DNA from: MFD01275-c22 sp963705885
GTDB lineage: Bacteria; Actinomycetota; Actinomycetes; JACCUZ01
Assembly: GCA_963705885.1 (NCBI GenBank)
Contig: OY970120.1
Coordinates: 2,542,001-2,606,000, forward strand
Direction of reading: 5' to 3'
Length of the DNA stretch: 64,000 nt
Shown here: positions 38,864 to 50,013 of the stretch, piece by piece
Layout: each line of letters opens with the position of its first letter
How positions within the stretch are numbered: position 1 is the stretch's first letter
Position numbers and translations under genes: made by a program
The notes under the pieces: generated by a model
The model's database searches: none
The model's input: only the letters and a program-made list of their open reading frames with translations
Told to the model about the DNA's origin: nothing

Positions 38864-39968
38864 CCGCAGCGCTGCTGGTGCTCGAGGACGGCAGGGCGTT
38901 CCGCGGGGAGTCCTACGGCGCGGTCGGCGAGACGTTCGGGGAGGCGGTCTTCTCCACCGGCATGACCGGCTACCAGGAGACGCTGACCGACCCGTCCTAC
39001 CACCGGCAGGTGGTCGTCATGACCGCCCCGCACGTGGGCAACACCGGGGTCAACGACGAGGACGCCGAGTCGGCCCGCATCTGGGTCAGCGGCTACGTCG
39101 TGCGGGACCCCGCGCCACGGCCCTCGTCGTGGCGGTCCCTGCGGCCGCTCGGCGACGACCTCGCGGCGCAGGGCGTCGTGGGCGTCAGCGGCGTCGACAC
39201 CCGCGCGCTGACCCGCCACCTGCGCGAGCGGGGCGCGATGCGGGTCGGCATCACGTCCGAGCCCACCGACGAGGCGTCGTTCCTGGCCCGGGTGCGCGAG
39301 GCGCTGCCGATGACCGGCGCCGACCTCACCGGCGAGGTGACGACCGCCGAGCCGTACGTCGTCGAGGCCCGCGGCGGGCACCGCCTCACGGTCGCCGCCC
39401 TGGACCTCGGCATCAAGCGGATGACGCCCCTGCGGATGGCCGAGCGGGGCATCGAGGTGCACGTCCTGCCGGCCGCCAGCACGGTCGACGAGGTGCTCGC
39501 GACCGGTGCCGACGGGGTGTTCCTCTCCAACGGCCCGGGCGACCCGGCGACCGCCGACCGGGCGGTGGCGCTGACCGCCGAGCTGCTGCGGCGCCGGGTG
39601 CCGCTGTTCGGCATCTGCTTCGGCAACCAGGTGCTGGGCCGGGCGCTGGGCCTGCCGACCTACAAGCTGCGCTTCGGCCACCGCGGCATCAACCAGCCGG
39701 TGCAGGACCGCGCGACCGGCCGCGTCGAGGTCACCGCGCACAACCACGGGTTCGCCGTCGAGGCGCCGACGGACCGCCCGTTCGACACGCCGTTCGGCGC
39801 CGCCGAGGTCTCGCACGTCTGCCTCAACGACGGCGTGGTCGAGGGGCTGCGCTGCCGTGACGTGCCGGCGCTGTCGGTGCAGTACCACCCCGAGGCCGCG
39901 GCCGGGCCGCACGACGCGGCCTACCTCTTCGACCGGTTCGCCGAGCTGCTCACGCGGAAGGCCGCCTG

Positions 39969-39969
<1 letters not shown>
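38860..39969 (+). CDS. carA: Carbamoyl-phosphate synthase small subunit
   Basis: Glutamine amidotransferase subunit of 369 residues. N-terminal half with TGMTGYQETLTDPSY (about 35), C-terminal class I GATase with the nucleophile Cys in FGICFGNQVLG (about 251), HNHGFAV and the catalytic His-Glu pair in VQYHPEA. The GTG start overlaps the pyrC stop. It supplies ammonia to CarB, whose ATG overlaps its own stop by one base. Confidence 0.96.
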
Positions 39970-43259
<3,290 letters not shown>

Positions 43260-43263
43260 GCAG

Positions 43264-44136
43264 GTGAGCGAGGGTCCGCTTCAGGTACGCGGCGAGGTGC
43301 TGTCGCAGCGACGGGTCGGTGCCTACCACCACGTCACGCTGGTGGCCCCGGGCATCGCCGAGCGGACCCGGCCGGGCCAGTTCGTGGCGCTGGCCGTGGG
43401 CGGCGAGCGCACCGGGATGGTGCTGCGGCGCGCGTTCTCGATCTACCAGGTCAGCCCGCGCGGGGTCTACGGCGGCACGGTCGAGGTCGTCTACGCCGTC
43501 CACGGCGCCGGCACGGCGTGGCTGGCCGGCCTGCACCCCCACACCCCGGTCGACGTGGTCGGGCCGCTGGGCCGGCCGTTCGCGCTGCCGCGCGACACCG
43601 CCAGCGCGACCCTCGTCGGCGGCGGCTACGGCAGCGCCCCGCTGTTCGGCCTGGCCGAGGCGCTGCGCGGGCGCGGCTGCCGGGTCGACTTCGTGCTCGG
43701 CGCCGCGAGCGTCGACCGGCTCTTCGGGGCGCTCGACGCCAAGCGGATGGCCTCGACGGTCGCCGTGACCACGGTCGACGGGTCCACCGGGACCCGCGGC
43801 CTGGTCACCGACGTGCTGCCCGGCGTCATCGAGCGGGCGGGCACCGAGGTCATCTACGCCTGCGGCCCGATGGCGATGCTGCGGGCCGTCACCGCGGTCG
43901 CCGAGCGCGCCGGCGTTCCGGTGCAGTGCGCGGTCGAGGAGTCGATGGCCTGCGGCATCGGGGTCTGCATGACCTGCGTGCTGCCCGTGGTGGGGGAGGA
44001 CGGTGTGACCCGCATGGTGCGGTCCTGCGTCGAGGGCCCGGTCTTCGACGGGCAGCGGGTCCGCTGGGACGACGTGGGCACCGTCCCGCCGGACACCCAC
44101 GGGGCCCCTGCGGTCCCGGTCGGGAGCAGCGCATGA
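43264..44136 (+). CDS. pyrK: Dihydroorotate dehydrogenase electron-transfer subunit PyrK
   Basis: Ferredoxin-reductase-like FAD/[2Fe-2S] protein of 290 residues. FAD-binding domain with RRAFSIYQV (about 59), NAD-binding region with GGGYGSAPLFGLAEAL (about 119), and a four-Cys cluster motif SMACGIGVCMTC...RSC (about 228-260). With class 1B PyrD it passes electrons to NAD+. The GTG start is four bases after carB. Its presence shows that the dehydrogenase here is the class 1B type rather than the quinone-linked class 2 of mycobacteria and Streptomyces. Confidence 0.93.
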   Translation: MSEGPLQVRGEVLSQRRVGAYHHVTLVAPGIAERTRPGQFVALAVGGERTGMVLRRAFSIYQVSPRGVYGGTVEVVYAVHGAGTAWLAGLHPHTPVDVVGPLGRPFALPRDTASATLVGGGYGSAPLFGLAEALRGRGCRVDFVLGAASVDRLFGALDAKRMASTVAVTTVDGSTGTRGLVTDVLPGVIERAGTEVIYACGPMAMLRAVTAVAERAGVPVQCAVEESMACGIGVCMTCVLPVVGEDGVTRMVRSCVEGPVFDGQRVRWDDVGTVPPDTHGAPAVPVGSSA

Positions 44137-45125
44137 CCCGCTTCGCGGTCCGCACCGTCCCGGCTCCGGCGATGGCCGACGAGCCGCGATACGACCTCCG
44201 CACCGTCGTCGGGGGTCTCGAGCTGGACAACCCCGTGCTCACCGCCTCCGGCTGCGCGGCCTCGGGCCGGGAGCTCGACCAGTTCTTCGACGTGGCGGCG
44301 CTCGGCGCCGTCGTCACCAAGTCGATCATGCTCGACCCGCGGTCCGGACGACCCACGCCACGGATGGCCGAGACGCCGAGCGGGATGCTCAACTCGATCG
44401 GTCTGCAGGGCCCGGGCATCGACGCCTTCCTCGAGACCGACCTGCCGTGGCTGCACGAGAAGGGCGCCCGCACGGTCGTGTCGATCGCCGGGGGGAGCGT
44501 CGAGGAGTACGCCGAGCTGGCGCGGCGGCTGCGCGGTGCCCCCGGGCTCTGCGCGCTCGAGGTGAACATCTCGTGCCCGAACGTCTCCAACCGCGGTCTC
44601 GTCTTCGCCTGCGACCCGGGCGCAGCGCACGAGGTCGTCGGTGCCGTCCGGCGCCACACCGCGCCCTCGGTGCCGGTCTTCGCCAAGCTGTCGCCCGACG
44701 TCACCGACATCGTCACCATCGCCCGGTCCTGCGTCGACGCCGGCGCCGACGGCCTGTCGATGATCAACACCCTGCTCGGCATGGCCATCGACACCGACAC
44801 GATGCGGCCGGTGCTCGGCGGGGTCACCGGCGGCCTGTCCGGCCCCGCGGTCAGGCCCGTCGCCGTGCGCTGCATCTGGCAGGTCCACGCGGCGCTGCCC
44901 GAGGTGCCGATCATCGGCATGGGCGGCGTCCGCAGCGGCCTCGACGCTCTCGAGCTGGTGCTGGCCGGCGCGTCCGCCGTCTCGGTCGGGACGGCCGTCT
45001 TCGGCGACCCCGGGGCCCCGGCCCGGGTGCTCCGCGAGCTGCGCCACGCCCTGGCCGACCGCGGCTTCCCCAGCGTCCGGGACGCCGTCGGCCACGCCCA
45101 CCGGCCCCAGGAGGTCCGCCCGTGA
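44133..45125 (+). CDS. pyrD: Dihydroorotate dehydrogenase, class 1B catalytic subunit
   Basis: 330 residues, FMN-dependent TIM barrel. Motifs: NPVLTASGCAASGRELDQFF (about 32), MLNSIGLQGPGIDAFL, and the active-site Cys in LEVNISCPNVSNRG (about 147), the catalytic base of class 1 enzymes. PIIGMGGVRSGLDALELVLA binds the FMN phosphate. The first about 20 residues (to MADEPRYDLRT) are unusual, so an in-frame ATG at 44172 could be the true start; the ATG at 44133 overlaps the pyrK stop. Confidence 0.94.
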   Translation: MTRFAVRTVPAPAMADEPRYDLRTVVGGLELDNPVLTASGCAASGRELDQFFDVAALGAVVTKSIMLDPRSGRPTPRMAETPSGMLNSIGLQGPGIDAFLETDLPWLHEKGARTVVSIAGGSVEEYAELARRLRGAPGLCALEVNISCPNVSNRGLVFACDPGAAHEVVGAVRRHTAPSVPVFAKLSPDVTDIVTIARSCVDAGADGLSMINTLLGMAIDTDTMRPVLGGVTGGLSGPAVRPVAVRCIWQVHAALPEVPIIGMGGVRSGLDALELVLAGASAVSVGTAVFGDPGAPARVLRELRHALADRGFPSVRDAVGHAHRPQEVRP

Positions 45126-45817
45126 GCCCGCCGTACCTCGCCCCGGTCGCCGTGGCGCTGGACACCGGCGACCTCGAGACCGCCGTCGCGTGGGCCGCGG
45201 CCACCGGGCCCCACGTGAGCACGGTGAAGGTGGGGCTCGAGCTGTTCCTGCGCCACGGCGGCGACGCGGTCCGCAAGGCGCGCGAGGCCAGCGGCGGGCG
45301 GGAGGTCTTCCTCGACCTCAAGCTGCACGACATCCCCAACACGGTGGCCGGTGCCGCCCGGGCGGTGGCCGAGCTCGCGCCGGCCTACCTCACCGTCCAC
45401 GCGAGCGGTGGCCCCGACATGGTTCGCGCCGCCGTCGAGGCGCTGCCCGCCACGAAGGTCGCCGGCGTCACGGTGCTCACCTCGCTCGCCGAGGGCGACC
45501 TGGCGCGCCTGGGCATGTCGGGCGCGCCGCGCGACGCCGTCCGCCGGCTCGCCGCGCTCGCGGTCGACGCGGGCGCGCGGGCACTCGTGTGCTCGCCGTT
45601 GGAGGTCGCCGACGTCCGCGCGGAGGTGGGGGCGCACGTCGTGCTCATCACGCCCGGGGTGCGACCGGCCGGTGCCGGGCACGGCGACCAGTCGCGGGTC
45701 GCGACCCCGCAGCAGGCGCTCGCCGACGGCGCCGACCTGCTCGTCGTGGGACGTCCGCTCACGGCGGCTCCCGACCCGGGCGCCGCGGCCGCGGCCCTGG
45801 CCCGCGACCTGCGCTGA
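45122..45817 (+). CDS. pyrF: Orotidine 5'-phosphate decarboxylase
   Basis: 231 residues, TIM barrel. Catalytic Lys in VFLDLKLHDIPNTVAGAARA (about 61-80), VALDTGDLETAV near the start, and phosphate-binding VLITPGVRPAGAGHGDQSR plus LLVVGRPLTAAPDPG at the end. This is the bacterial type I form; mycobacteria and Streptomyces often carry a divergent long form, so this is informative on lineage. It ends the operon. The GTG overlaps the pyrD stop. Confidence 0.95.
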   Translation: MSPPYLAPVAVALDTGDLETAVAWAAATGPHVSTVKVGLELFLRHGGDAVRKAREASGGREVFLDLKLHDIPNTVAGAARAVAELAPAYLTVHASGGPDMVRAAVEALPATKVAGVTVLTSLAEGDLARLGMSGAPRDAVRRLAALAVDAGARALVCSPLEVADVRAEVGAHVVLITPGVRPAGAGHGDQSRVATPQQALADGADLLVVGRPLTAAPDPGAAAAALARDLR

Positions 45818-45941
45818 GCCGGCCACACGCGCGGACGTACCTACGCCGAACACCCCGGTGCCCGCGGCGTCGCACCGTCGGCGATGCGTGCCGGGTCGCA
45901 TCGGTCGATCGGTCGAACTTTGCGACGACGCCCGCCCCGCA

Positions 45942-45970
45942 TTGCCCGTGACCGTTGGTGTCGCTAGGTT
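45942..45970 (+). promoter_or_regulatory. Predicted housekeeping sigma promoter of mihF
   Basis: TTGCCC (45942-45947) and TAGGTT (45965-45970) are separated by 17 bases, ideal for the primary sigma factor. Transcription would begin near 45977, giving a leader of about 50 bases to the GTG at 46029. The 211-base gap after pyrF has no other feature. Confidence 0.6.
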
Positions 45971-46028
45971 TCTGACCTGTCGCACACGACCCGACGTCCA
46001 CCATCCGTTCGCACCGAGGTGACCTCAC

Positions 46029-46358
46029 GTGGCCCTGCCCCCCTTGACCCCTGAGCAGAGGGCGGCCGCCCTCGAGAAGGCCGCGATCGCACGACGGGAG
46101 CGGGCAGCGGTCAAGAACCGCCTCAAGCACTCGGGTGCGTCCCTCATCGAGGTGCTCAAGGAGGGCGGCCGCGAGGGCGGCAACGACATCGTCGGGAAGA
46201 TGAAGGTCGTGTCGGTGCTCGAGTCGCTGCCGGGTGTCGGCAAGGTGCGCGCCCGCAGGATCATGGAGGAGATCGGCATCTCCGAGAGCCGTCGCGTCCG
46301 GGGGCTCGGGACACAGCAGCTGGCAGCGCTCGAGCGGGAGTTCGGCGGCACGGCCTGA
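46029..46358 (+). CDS. mihF: Actinobacterial integration host factor
   Basis: Nucleoid-associated DNA-binding protein of 109 residues, unrelated to proteobacterial IHF. The basic helical N-terminal half (ALEKAAIARRERAAVKNRLK) and the helix-two-turns-helix ESLPGVGKVRARRIMEEIGI (about 61-80) are diagnostic. It bends DNA and is essential in mycobacteria. The GTG has the ribosome site GAGGTGACC. The mihF-gmk-rpoZ-coaBC-metK-priA order is a hallmark of Actinomycetota. Confidence 0.96.
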   Translation: MALPPLTPEQRAAALEKAAIARRERAAVKNRLKHSGASLIEVLKEGGREGGNDIVGKMKVVSVLESLPGVGKVRARRIMEEIGISESRRVRGLGTQQLAALEREFGGTA

Positions 46359-46401
46359 ACACCCCCTGCGCCCGGACGTGCCGTCCGAGCACGGGTCGCG
46401 C

Positions 46402-46974
46402 ATGACGGGGTCCGGCGGCGCGCCGGGACATCGCCTGATCGTGCTCTCCGGGCCGTCCGGCGTCGGCAAGAGCACCGTGGTGCGCGCACTGCGCGAGACG
46501 CACCCCGAGGTGTGGCTGTCGGTGTCCGCGACGACGCGCTTCCCGCGCCCCGGTGAGGTCCACGGCGTGCACTACCGGTTCGTCACCCGCGAGGGGTTCG
46601 AGGCGATGGTCGACCAGGGCGGCCTGCTGGAGTGGGCGGAGTTCGCCGGCAACCTCTACGGCACGCCGCGCCAGCCCGTGCTCGACCAGCTCGCGGCCGG
46701 GCGACCGGTGCTGCTGGAGATCGACCTGCAGGGCGCGCGGCAGGTGCGGGCAGCGATGCCGGAGGCGCACCTGGTGTTCCTCACCCCGCCGAGCTGGGAC
46801 GAGCTGGTGCGCCGGCTGACGGGTCGCGGGACGGAGGAGCCCGACGTGATCGAGCGCCGCCTCACGACGGCGCGCGAGGAGCTGGCGGCGGAGCCGGAGT
46901 TCGACACGACCCTGGTCAACACGAGCGTCGAGGACGTGGTCGACAGCCTGCTAGCCTTGACCCGCTCCCCGTGA
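46402..46974 (+). CDS. gmk: Guanylate kinase
   Basis: Converts GMP to GDP; 190 residues. P-loop VLSGPSGVGKSTVVRAL (about 14-30), GMP-binding SATTRFPRPGEVHGVHY (about 43-59), and LLEIDLQGARQVRAAMP (about 103). The ATG at 46402 gives the usual short leader before the first strand. It lies 43 bases after mihF and 36 before rpoZ. Confidence 0.96.
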   Translation: MTGSGGAPGHRLIVLSGPSGVGKSTVVRALRETHPEVWLSVSATTRFPRPGEVHGVHYRFVTREGFEAMVDQGGLLEWAEFAGNLYGTPRQPVLDQLAAGRPVLLEIDLQGARQVRAAMPEAHLVFLTPPSWDELVRRLTGRGTEEPDVIERRLTTAREELAAEPEFDTTLVNTSVEDVVDSLLALTRSP

Positions 46975-47010
46975 CGTGCTCGAGCGTCCACCCCAACCGG
47001 AAGGCCACCC

Positions 47011-47277
47011 GTGTCCGGCACTGTCGCCGCGCCTGAGGGCATCACCAACCCCCCGATCGACGAGCTGCTCGCAGCGACCGACTCGAAGTACAGCCTGGTC
47101 ATCTACGCCGCGAAGCGCGCCCGCCAGATCAACGCCTACTACTCCCAGCTCGGTGAGGGCCTGCTCGAGTACGTCGGCCCGCTCGTCGAGACCCACGTCC
47201 ACGAGAAGCCGCTCTCGATCGCCATGCGCGAGATCAACGGCGGCATGCTGACCGCGGAGAAGGTCGACCAGGCCTGA
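47011..47277 (+). CDS. rpoZ: RNA polymerase omega subunit
   Basis: 88 residues, typical actinobacterial omega. NPPIDELLAATDSKYSLVIY contains the conserved core start, followed by AAKRARQINAYYSQL and KPLSIAMREINGG. It stabilises the beta' subunit in RNA polymerase. The GTG at 47011 is preceded by CCGGAAGG. Confidence 0.96.
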   Translation: MSGTVAAPEGITNPPIDELLAATDSKYSLVIYAAKRARQINAYYSQLGEGLLEYVGPLVETHVHEKPLSIAMREINGGMLTAEKVDQA

Positions 47278-47308
47278 CCGGGCCGGTCACCTCCCGCCCC
47301 ACCGCGCC

Positions 47309-48547
47309 GTGTCCCGCATCGTCCTCGGGGTCGGGGGCGGCATCGCGGCCTACAAGGTCGCGTCGCTGCTGCGGCTGCTCACGGAGTCCGGGCACGACGT
47401 CCGCGTCGTGCCGACCCGGGCCGCCCTGGAGTTCGTCGGCACGGCGACCTGGGCGGCGCTGTCCGGTCACCCGGTGTCCAGCGAGGTCTGGGACGACGTC
47501 GAGGACGTCCCGCACGTGCGCATCGGCCAGGAGGCCGAGCTCGTCGTCGTGGCGCCGGCGACCGCGGACCTGCTCGCGCGCGCCGCGGCCGGGCTGGCCG
47601 ACGACCTGCTCACCAGCACCCTGCTGACCGCGCGCTGCCCGGTGCTCATGGCCCCGGCGATGCACACCGAGATGTGGCAGCACCCCGCGACCCGGGACAA
47701 CGTCGCGACGCTGCGTCGTCGCGGCGTCGACGTCCTGGAGCCGGCGTCGGGCCGGCTCACCGGGGCGGACACCGGGCCGGGCCGGCTGCCGGAGCCGGCC
47801 GAGATCCTGGCGGCCGTGACCGGGCTGCTCGCCCGCGGGACGGCGGCACCGGACCTCGCCGGGCGGCACGTCGTCGTCAGCGCGGGCGGGACCCGCGAGC
47901 ACCTCGACCCCGTGCGCTTCCTGGGCAACCGGTCCTCGGGGCGGCAGGGCTACGCGCTGGCGGCCACCGCACGGGCCCGCGGCGCGGAGGTGACCCTCGT
48001 GGCCGCCAACGTGGCCCTGCCCGACCCGGCCGGGGTCAAGGTGGTGCCGGTGGTCTCCGCCGAGCAGCTGCGCGAGGCCGTGCTGGCGGCGGCTCCCCAG
48101 GCGGACGCCGTGGTGATGGCCGCCGCCGTCGCCGACTTCCGCCCTCGGGACACGTCCGAGACCAAGATCAAGAAGGGGGCGGGCGAGCCGACCGAGGTGG
48201 CCCTGGTCCGGACGCCGGACGTGCTCGCGGAGCTGTCGGGGCACCCCCGGCGCCGTGCCGGGCAGGTCGTGGTCGGGTTCGCGGCGGAGACCGGCGACAC
48301 CGAGGCCGACGTGCTGCAGCACGCACGGGCGAAGCTGGCCCGCAAGGGGTGCGACCTCCTGGTCGTGAACGAGGTCGGCGGGTCCGGGCACCCGACGGGC
48401 TTCGAGGGGGCCCGCAACGCCGCGGTCGTGCTCGGCGACGACGGCTCGGAGGTGCCGGTGCCGCTCTCGAGCAAGGAGGCCGTCGCCGACGCGGTCTGGG
48501 ACCGCGTGTCTCAGCGATTGACCGCCACGGGGCCCGCCAGGACCTGA
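47309..48547 (+). CDS. coaBC: Bifunctional phosphopantothenoylcysteine decarboxylase / phosphopantothenate--cysteine ligase
   Basis: 412 residues, two steps of coenzyme A synthesis. N-terminal CoaC flavoprotein domain: VLGVGGGIAAYKVASLLRLL, TATWAALSGHPV and APAMHTEMWQHPAT (about 115-128). C-terminal CoaB ligase domain: VSAGGTREHLDPVRFLGNRS (about 191), AAAVADFRP (about 271) and KIKKGAGEPTEVAL. The GTG at 47309 places the first strand at the N-terminus. It lies between rpoZ and metK. Confidence 0.95.
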   Translation: MSRIVLGVGGGIAAYKVASLLRLLTESGHDVRVVPTRAALEFVGTATWAALSGHPVSSEVWDDVEDVPHVRIGQEAELVVVAPATADLLARAAAGLADDLLTSTLLTARCPVLMAPAMHTEMWQHPATRDNVATLRRRGVDVLEPASGRLTGADTGPGRLPEPAEILAAVTGLLARGTAAPDLAGRHVVVSAGGTREHLDPVRFLGNRSSGRQGYALAATARARGAEVTLVAANVALPDPAGVKVVPVVSAEQLREAVLAAAPQADAVVMAAAVADFRPRDTSETKIKKGAGEPTEVALVRTPDVLAELSGHPRRRAGQVVVGFAAETGDTEADVLQHARAKLARKGCDLLVVNEVGGSGHPTGFEGARNAAVVLGDDGSEVPVPLSSKEAVADAVWDRVSQRLTATGPART

Positions 48548-48633
48548 CGGCCGATAGACTCCTGCGCCGACGCCTGACCGCCCGCCGTCCGCCGGCGAGG
48601 CCCGCCCGCCATCCGCGAGACCGTAGGAGCACC

Positions 48634-49842
48634 GTGACCCGCCGCTTGTTCACGTCCGAGTCCGTCACCGAAGGTCACCCCGACAAGATCTCGGACCAGA
48701 TCAGCGACTCGATCCTCGACGCCCTGCTCAGAGAGGACCCGCTCAGCCGGGTCGCGGTCGAGACCATGATCACCACCGGCCAGGTGCACGTCGCCGGCGA
48801 GGTGACCACGCGGGGCTACGCCGACATCGCCTCGATCGTGCGCGAGCGGGTCCTCGAGATCGGCTACGACTCCTCCGCCAAGGGATTCGACGGGCACTCC
48901 TGCGGCGTTTCGGTGTCCATCGGCTCGCAGTCCGCCGACATCGCCCAGGGCGTCGACGACGCCTACGAGCACCGGACCGGCGATGCCGGCGACGCCGACG
49001 CCGGGGACCCGCTCGACCGCCAGGGCGCCGGCGACCAGGGCCTGATGTTCGGCTACGCCTGCGACGACACCCCCGAGCTCATGCCGTTGCCGATCTGGCT
49101 GGCGCACCGGCTGGCCCAGCAGCTCACGGCGGTGCGCAAGGACGGCGCCGTGCCCTACCTGCGCCCCGACGGCAAGACCCAGGTCACCATCGAGTACGAC
49201 GGCGACCGCGCGGTCCGCGTCGACACCGTGGTGGTGTCCAGCCAGCACGCGAGCGACATCGGCCTGGACTCGATGCTCACCCCGGACATCGCCGAGCAGG
49301 TCGTGAAGCCGGTCCTGGACGCGGTCGACATCGACAGCGCGGGCTTCCGGCTGCTGGTCAACCCGACCGGGCGCTTCGAGATCGGCGGCCCGATGGGCGA
49401 CGCCGGCCTCACCGGCCGCAAGATCATCGTCGACACCTACGGCGGCATGGCCCGCCACGGCGGCGGCGCCTTCTCCGGCAAGGACCCGTCCAAGGTCGAC
49501 CGCTCCGCCGCCTACGCCATGCGCTGGGTCGCGAAGAACGTCGTGGCCGCCGGGCTGGCGCGGCGCTGCGAGGTGCAGGTCGCGTACGCGATCGGCAAGG
49601 CGCACCCGGTCGGGCTGTTCGTCGAGACGTTCGGCACCGAGACCGTCCCGGTCGACCGCATCCAGGAGGCGGTGACCGAGGTTTTCGACCTGCGCCCGGC
49701 CGCGATCATCCGCGACCTGGACCTCCTGCGCCCGATCTACGCGCAGACGGCCGCCTACGGCCACTTCGGCCGCGAGCTGCCGGACTTCACCTGGGAGCGC
49801 GCCGACCGGGTCGACGCCCTCGCGGCTGCCGCCCGCGCCTGA
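48634..49842 (+). CDS. metK: S-adenosylmethionine synthetase
   Basis: 402 residues. ATP-site motifs SESVTEGHPDKISDQISDSI (about 8-27), GAGDQGLMFGYACDDT (about 130), phosphate loop GGGAFSGKDPSKVDRSAAY (about 272) and VQVAYAIGKAHPVGLFVETF. The GTG at 48634 follows TAGGAGC. The region 48548-48633 is GC-rich and shows neither an S-box nor another SAM riboswitch core. Confidence 0.97.
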   Translation: MTRRLFTSESVTEGHPDKISDQISDSILDALLREDPLSRVAVETMITTGQVHVAGEVTTRGYADIASIVRERVLEIGYDSSAKGFDGHSCGVSVSIGSQSADIAQGVDDAYEHRTGDAGDADAGDPLDRQGAGDQGLMFGYACDDTPELMPLPIWLAHRLAQQLTAVRKDGAVPYLRPDGKTQVTIEYDGDRAVRVDTVVVSSQHASDIGLDSMLTPDIAEQVVKPVLDAVDIDSAGFRLLVNPTGRFEIGGPMGDAGLTGRKIIVDTYGGMARHGGGAFSGKDPSKVDRSAAYAMRWVAKNVVAAGLARRCEVQVAYAIGKAHPVGLFVETFGTETVPVDRIQEAVTEVFDLRPAAIIRDLDLLRPIYAQTAAYGHFGRELPDFTWERADRVDALAAAARA

Positions 49843-49844
49843 CC

Positions 49845-49860
49845 GACCGGCCGACCGGTC
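49845..49860 (+). terminator. Possible short terminator after metK
   Basis: GACCGG and CCGGTC pair around the loop CCGA, directly after the metK stop. The stem is only 6 bp and no T-run follows, so it may be a weak terminator at best. Confidence 0.35.
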
Positions 49861-49907
49861 CGCCCACCCGCGGCGCACCGGGCCGCGTCGAGCGCCGCAC
49901 TGCCCGA

Positions 49908-49931
49908 AACGATTACGCGGGCGTGATCGTT
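49908..49931 (+). promoter_or_regulatory. 24-base inverted repeat upstream of priA
   Basis: AACGATTACG and CGTGATCGTT face each other around CGGG, complementary at 9 of 10 positions. It is AT-richer than its surroundings. It lies about 80-100 bases before the priA start and could be an operator for a dimeric repressor. No regulator gene is adjacent to suggest which. Confidence 0.45.
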
Positions 49932-50013
49932 GACGCGGTCGGGCCGAACCGCCGGGTCGCGGTGGGACCTGCTGACGGCCCGGGTGACCGAGGGTGCTGG
50001 TGAGATGGGGCCC

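Noticed and set aside
48548..48633. SAM riboswitch before metK
   Set aside because: No S-box, SAM-II or SAM-IV core sequence or stem arrangement could be found; the leader is short and GC-rich.
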